NCBI GenBank assembly: GCA_964597495.1 | Contig: CAZQYC010000083.1 | Span: forward strand, 1-17,100 | Direction: 5' to 3' | DNA from: CAZQYC01 sp964597495 | GTDB taxonomy: Bacteria > Pseudomonadota > Gammaproteobacteria > Steroidobacterales > Steroidobacteraceae | DNA: 17,100 nucleotides | Translations under genes and position numbers: made by a program | Shown: piece by piece, positions 15,649-17,100 of the stretch | How the letters are laid out: each line of letters begins with the position of its first letter | Numbering within the stretch: position 1 is the first letter of the stretch | The notes under the pieces: model-generated | Databases searched by the model: none | What the model was told of the DNA's origin: nothing | What the model saw: the letters and a program-made list of their open reading frames with translations, nothing else

Positions 15649-15715
15649 AGCCCTAACGTAAAGGACGCTCTGCACTCTTGTTCTTGCTAGTTGCTAGCGC
15701 CTAGTAGCCATTCGC

Positions 15716-17100
<1,385 letters not shown>

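Larger units (their letters stand above)
15325..15715. other. Convergent intergenic region with palindromes
   Basis: No gene is convincing in these 391 bases. The region holds the third CCCTCTCC palindrome (15354-15374), a 14-base palindrome AAGCTGATCAGCTT (15586-15599), a 10-base palindrome GTCGTACGAC (15604-15613), a small hairpin with A-run (15627-15648), and three CTAG words at exact 7-base spacing (15687, 15694, 15701). Both flanking genes end here, so terminators are expected. Confidence 0.55.

Overview
The window is a conventional, gene-dense piece of a bacterial chromosome, moderately GC-rich by eye. The gene set points to Pseudomonadota, most likely a beta- or gammaproteobacterium. 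The pointers are a CIO-type bd oxidase, a PEP carboxylase, a PAS-hybrid histidine kinase, a delta-60/Calx-beta exoprotein, and short palindromes of the type CCCTCTCC...GGAGAGGG between genes. The genus cannot be fixed by reading alone. I see no transposase, integrase, phage gene, tRNA, rRNA or CRISPR array.

Layout. At 1-153 lie two short palindromic repeats downstream of a DHA2-family efflux pump (154-1599, minus). A 413-bp divergent region (1600-2012) carries two inverted repeats 32 bp apart that look like operators. Next comes an exported DUF411 copper-type metal-binding protein (2013-2522, plus), then the two subunits of a cytochrome bd/CIO-type quinol oxidase with overlapping reading frames (2672-4069 and 4066-5079). 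Convergent to these is a DUF4166 protein (5124-5798, minus). A YCII-related protein (5955-6311, minus) and a VOC/glyoxalase-fold protein (6521-6895, plus) diverge from a shared control region. At 6913-8397 (minus) is a fusion of a PLP-dependent O-acetylserine sulfhydrylase with a C-terminal glutaredoxin.

The second half holds a large secreted protein with seven delta-60 repeats and four Calx-beta domains (8688-11435, plus). It converges on PEP carboxylase (11490-14165, minus), with a perfect 20-bp hairpin between them that covers the ppc stop codon. A secreted protein of unknown function follows (14440-15324, plus). After a palindrome-rich gap of 391 bp, a PAS/histidine kinase/receiver hybrid (15716 to beyond 17100, minus) runs off the right edge.

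How the genes relate. The only clear operon is the oxidase pair, possibly functionally linked to the DUF411 gene just upstream: bd oxidases use no copper, so they suit conditions where copper is toxic, scarce or sequestered. The other genes look like independent single-gene units. No obvious defence or conflict system is present. The items most worth following are the synthase-glutaredoxin fusion, the paired inverted repeats before the efflux pump, the hairpin over the ppc stop, and the orphan secreted protein.
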